DNA from: Candidatus Kapaibacterium sp.
GTDB lineage: Bacteria > Bacteroidota > Ignavibacteria > Kapaibacteriales > UBA7675
Assembly (NCBI GenBank): GCA_028284775.1
Contig: JANQRB010000105.1
Span: 1 to 64,000, forward strand
Reading direction: 5' to 3'
Length of the DNA: 64,000 bases
Shown here: in pieces, positions 63,087 through 64,000 of the stretch
How positions within the stretch are numbered: position 1 is the stretch's first letter
Layout: the number at the start of each line of letters is the position of its first letter
Notes under the pieces: model-generated
The model's input: only the letters and a program-made list of their open reading frames with translations
What the model was told of the DNA's origin: nothing
The model's database searches: none
Position numbers and translations under genes: made by a program

Positions 63087-64000
63087 TCAGGGCAGCACCA
63101 CAAAAGCAGCAGAGGCGGCGCCGAAGTTCGTTGCCAGGGTATAGGTATAGAGGCCCGGAGCCAGTCCCGCCGTTGCCGCAAGGAATGAATAGCTGCCCGG
63201 GGGATAAAACTTTTCGGTCAATGTCGCTACATGATTGCCTACGACATTGCTCAGGCTGAGACGCACCCAGGTGGACCGCGTCAGACGAAAGCCCAGTTTG
63301 CTTTGCGACCGGCAGGGATTGGGTGCTGCATCGTCCAGTTGAAAGATCGCGCTTCGGTCTACGGTCGGCGCCATCCCGCTCGCTGTCGTCTTGAGCGAGG
63401 TTTCAGCGCTGAAAATGTTAAGGATAGCGCTGCCATCGCGCCCATCTGTCCAAGCTGCGAGCGCCTTACCCTCGGCTGCAACCAGGCCGGCGTAGCGACC
63501 GACGCCATAGCCGCTGTTGTTAAGACCAACGGTCGCGAAATCCGTTGCGGCGCTGCTCAAGGCTTTGTTAGCAGAAAACGCCAGGCCGCCATCGGAGGAA
63601 TGGCAATAGTAAAAGTGTACGGCGGCATTCCCGGCGGCGGCACGGCCGTCGTACCAGCAAAGGCTGATGTTGCCGGCTTCGTCTATGGCTGCATTGGGAT
63701 GAAACTGGTGCCGGCCGAGACCGGCCGGATCGTCATTGACAATAAGCGGCGTGCTCCAATGAGTCCCATCGTCCGCTGAAAAGGAAAAGTAGATATCCAG
63801 ACCGTTTTCTTCGGCTTGGTTTACACCGTCGGCGCACCAGGCCAGGTAGAGGCGCCCGGTCGAATGGTCCGCCTGGATATAGGCGCTTGGATGAACGACA
63901 ACGCCGGTGACATTGTCCTGCTCCGTCCCCGCCGACCAGGTCGGCAGATGGATGTTGCTGACTTTGCGAGCCTCCCGGAAGCTCAGCCCGCCGTCCTCCG
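63087..64000 (-). CDS. Sialidase-like beta-propeller protein with sorting domain (5' part outside window)
   Basis: The frame is open from 64000 down to the stop at 63087, giving 303 residues of a larger protein; an internal TTG at 63560 is not a real start. The first ~215 residues contain Asp-box-type repeats (EDGGLSFREARKVSN, FSADDGTHWSTPLI, SSDGGLAFS) and blocks such as RLYLAWCADG, NAAIDEAGNISLCWYDGR and KALAAWTDGRDG typical of exo-alpha-sialidase/BNR propellers. The last ~80 residues are a Por-type sorting domain (APNPCRSQSKLGFRLT, LSNVVGNHVATL, GLYTYTL). It is an exported protein, perhaps glycan-directed; catalytic residues cannot be judged without the N-terminus. Confidence 0.85.
   Translation of the reverse strand, partial: EDGGLSFREARKVSNIHLPTWSAGTEQDNVTGVVVHPSAYIQADHSTGRLYLAWCADGVNQAEENGLDIYFSFSADDGTHWSTPLIVNDDPAGLGRHQFHPNAAIDEAGNISLCWYDGRAAAGNAAVHFYYCHSSDGGLAFSANKALSSAATDFATVGLNNSGYGVGRYAGLVAAEGKALAAWTDGRDGSAILNIFSAETSLKTTASGMAPTVDRSAIFQLDDAAPNPCRSQSKLGFRLTRSTWVRLSLSNVVGNHVATLTEKFYPPGSYSFLAATAGLAPGLYTYTLATNFGAASAAFVVLP

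Overview
The window looks like a chromosomal segment of an uncultivated or little-studied member of the Bacteroidota/Ignavibacteria/Kapabacteria side of the FCB group. Five proteins end in a Por (type IX) secretion sorting domain. Three giant proteins share a C-terminal 'YLQGYW...HGGHLP...GDFNAN' module with one dockerin-like EF-hand loop, an arrangement I associate with Ignavibacteria/Kapabacteria-type genomes. There is also a TonB-dependent receptor with a carboxypeptidase-regulatory-like N-terminus, and Shine-Dalgarno sites are often weak. The lineage is an inference. I see no rRNA, tRNA, CRISPR array, insertion sequence or integrase.

Layout. 1-5.0 kb: the 3' part of an RHS/YD-repeat toxin with an AT-richer papain-like tip, a strong terminator, and a secreted leucine-rich-repeat protein. 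5.1-13.4 kb: mostly minus-strand housekeeping and unusual genes (VOC protein, TPR protein, a trypsin-EEP-endonuclease I fusion, an alpha/beta hydrolase, a periplasmic protein, an MtfA-like peptidase). 14.3-17.4 kb: a probable operon of a DUF1573 protein, two paralogous Cys-rich secreted proteins and an Asp-box protein with a sorting domain. 17.7-25.0 kb: three large secreted beta-propeller proteins, two of them tandem paralogues. 25.8-28.5 kb: beta-propeller phytase lipoprotein and S41 peptidase lipoprotein.

28.8-47.4 kb is the most striking part. Three giant minus-strand genes (1486, 2544 and 1458 codons) encode secreted beta-helix proteins built from a shared 'FRNFATTAT' strand motif. They are separated by a CAP-domain protein and a DinB-like protein. 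The largest contains an 8-copy array with an exact 156-bp period followed by an array with an exact 306-bp period.

47.9-64 kb: a DAACS dicarboxylate/amino-acid symporter divergent from a TonB-dependent receptor; a GH108 endolysin-like muramidase with a small partner ORF; a short family of direct and inverted repeats; a cluster of small minus-strand genes (response regulator, PPC/DUF296 protein, envelope proteins); a DUF427-like gene broken by a frameshift at a C5 run; a flavin monooxygenase; a protein resembling the soluble tail of DUF2723 glycosyltransferases; a PadR/HAAS-type regulator pair; and a truncated sialidase-like protein with a sorting domain.

Overall the region is dominated by secreted, surface-exposed and repeat-built proteins plus one polymorphic toxin and one protease-nuclease fusion. 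This suggests adhesion, competition and polymer use at the cell surface rather than core metabolism.
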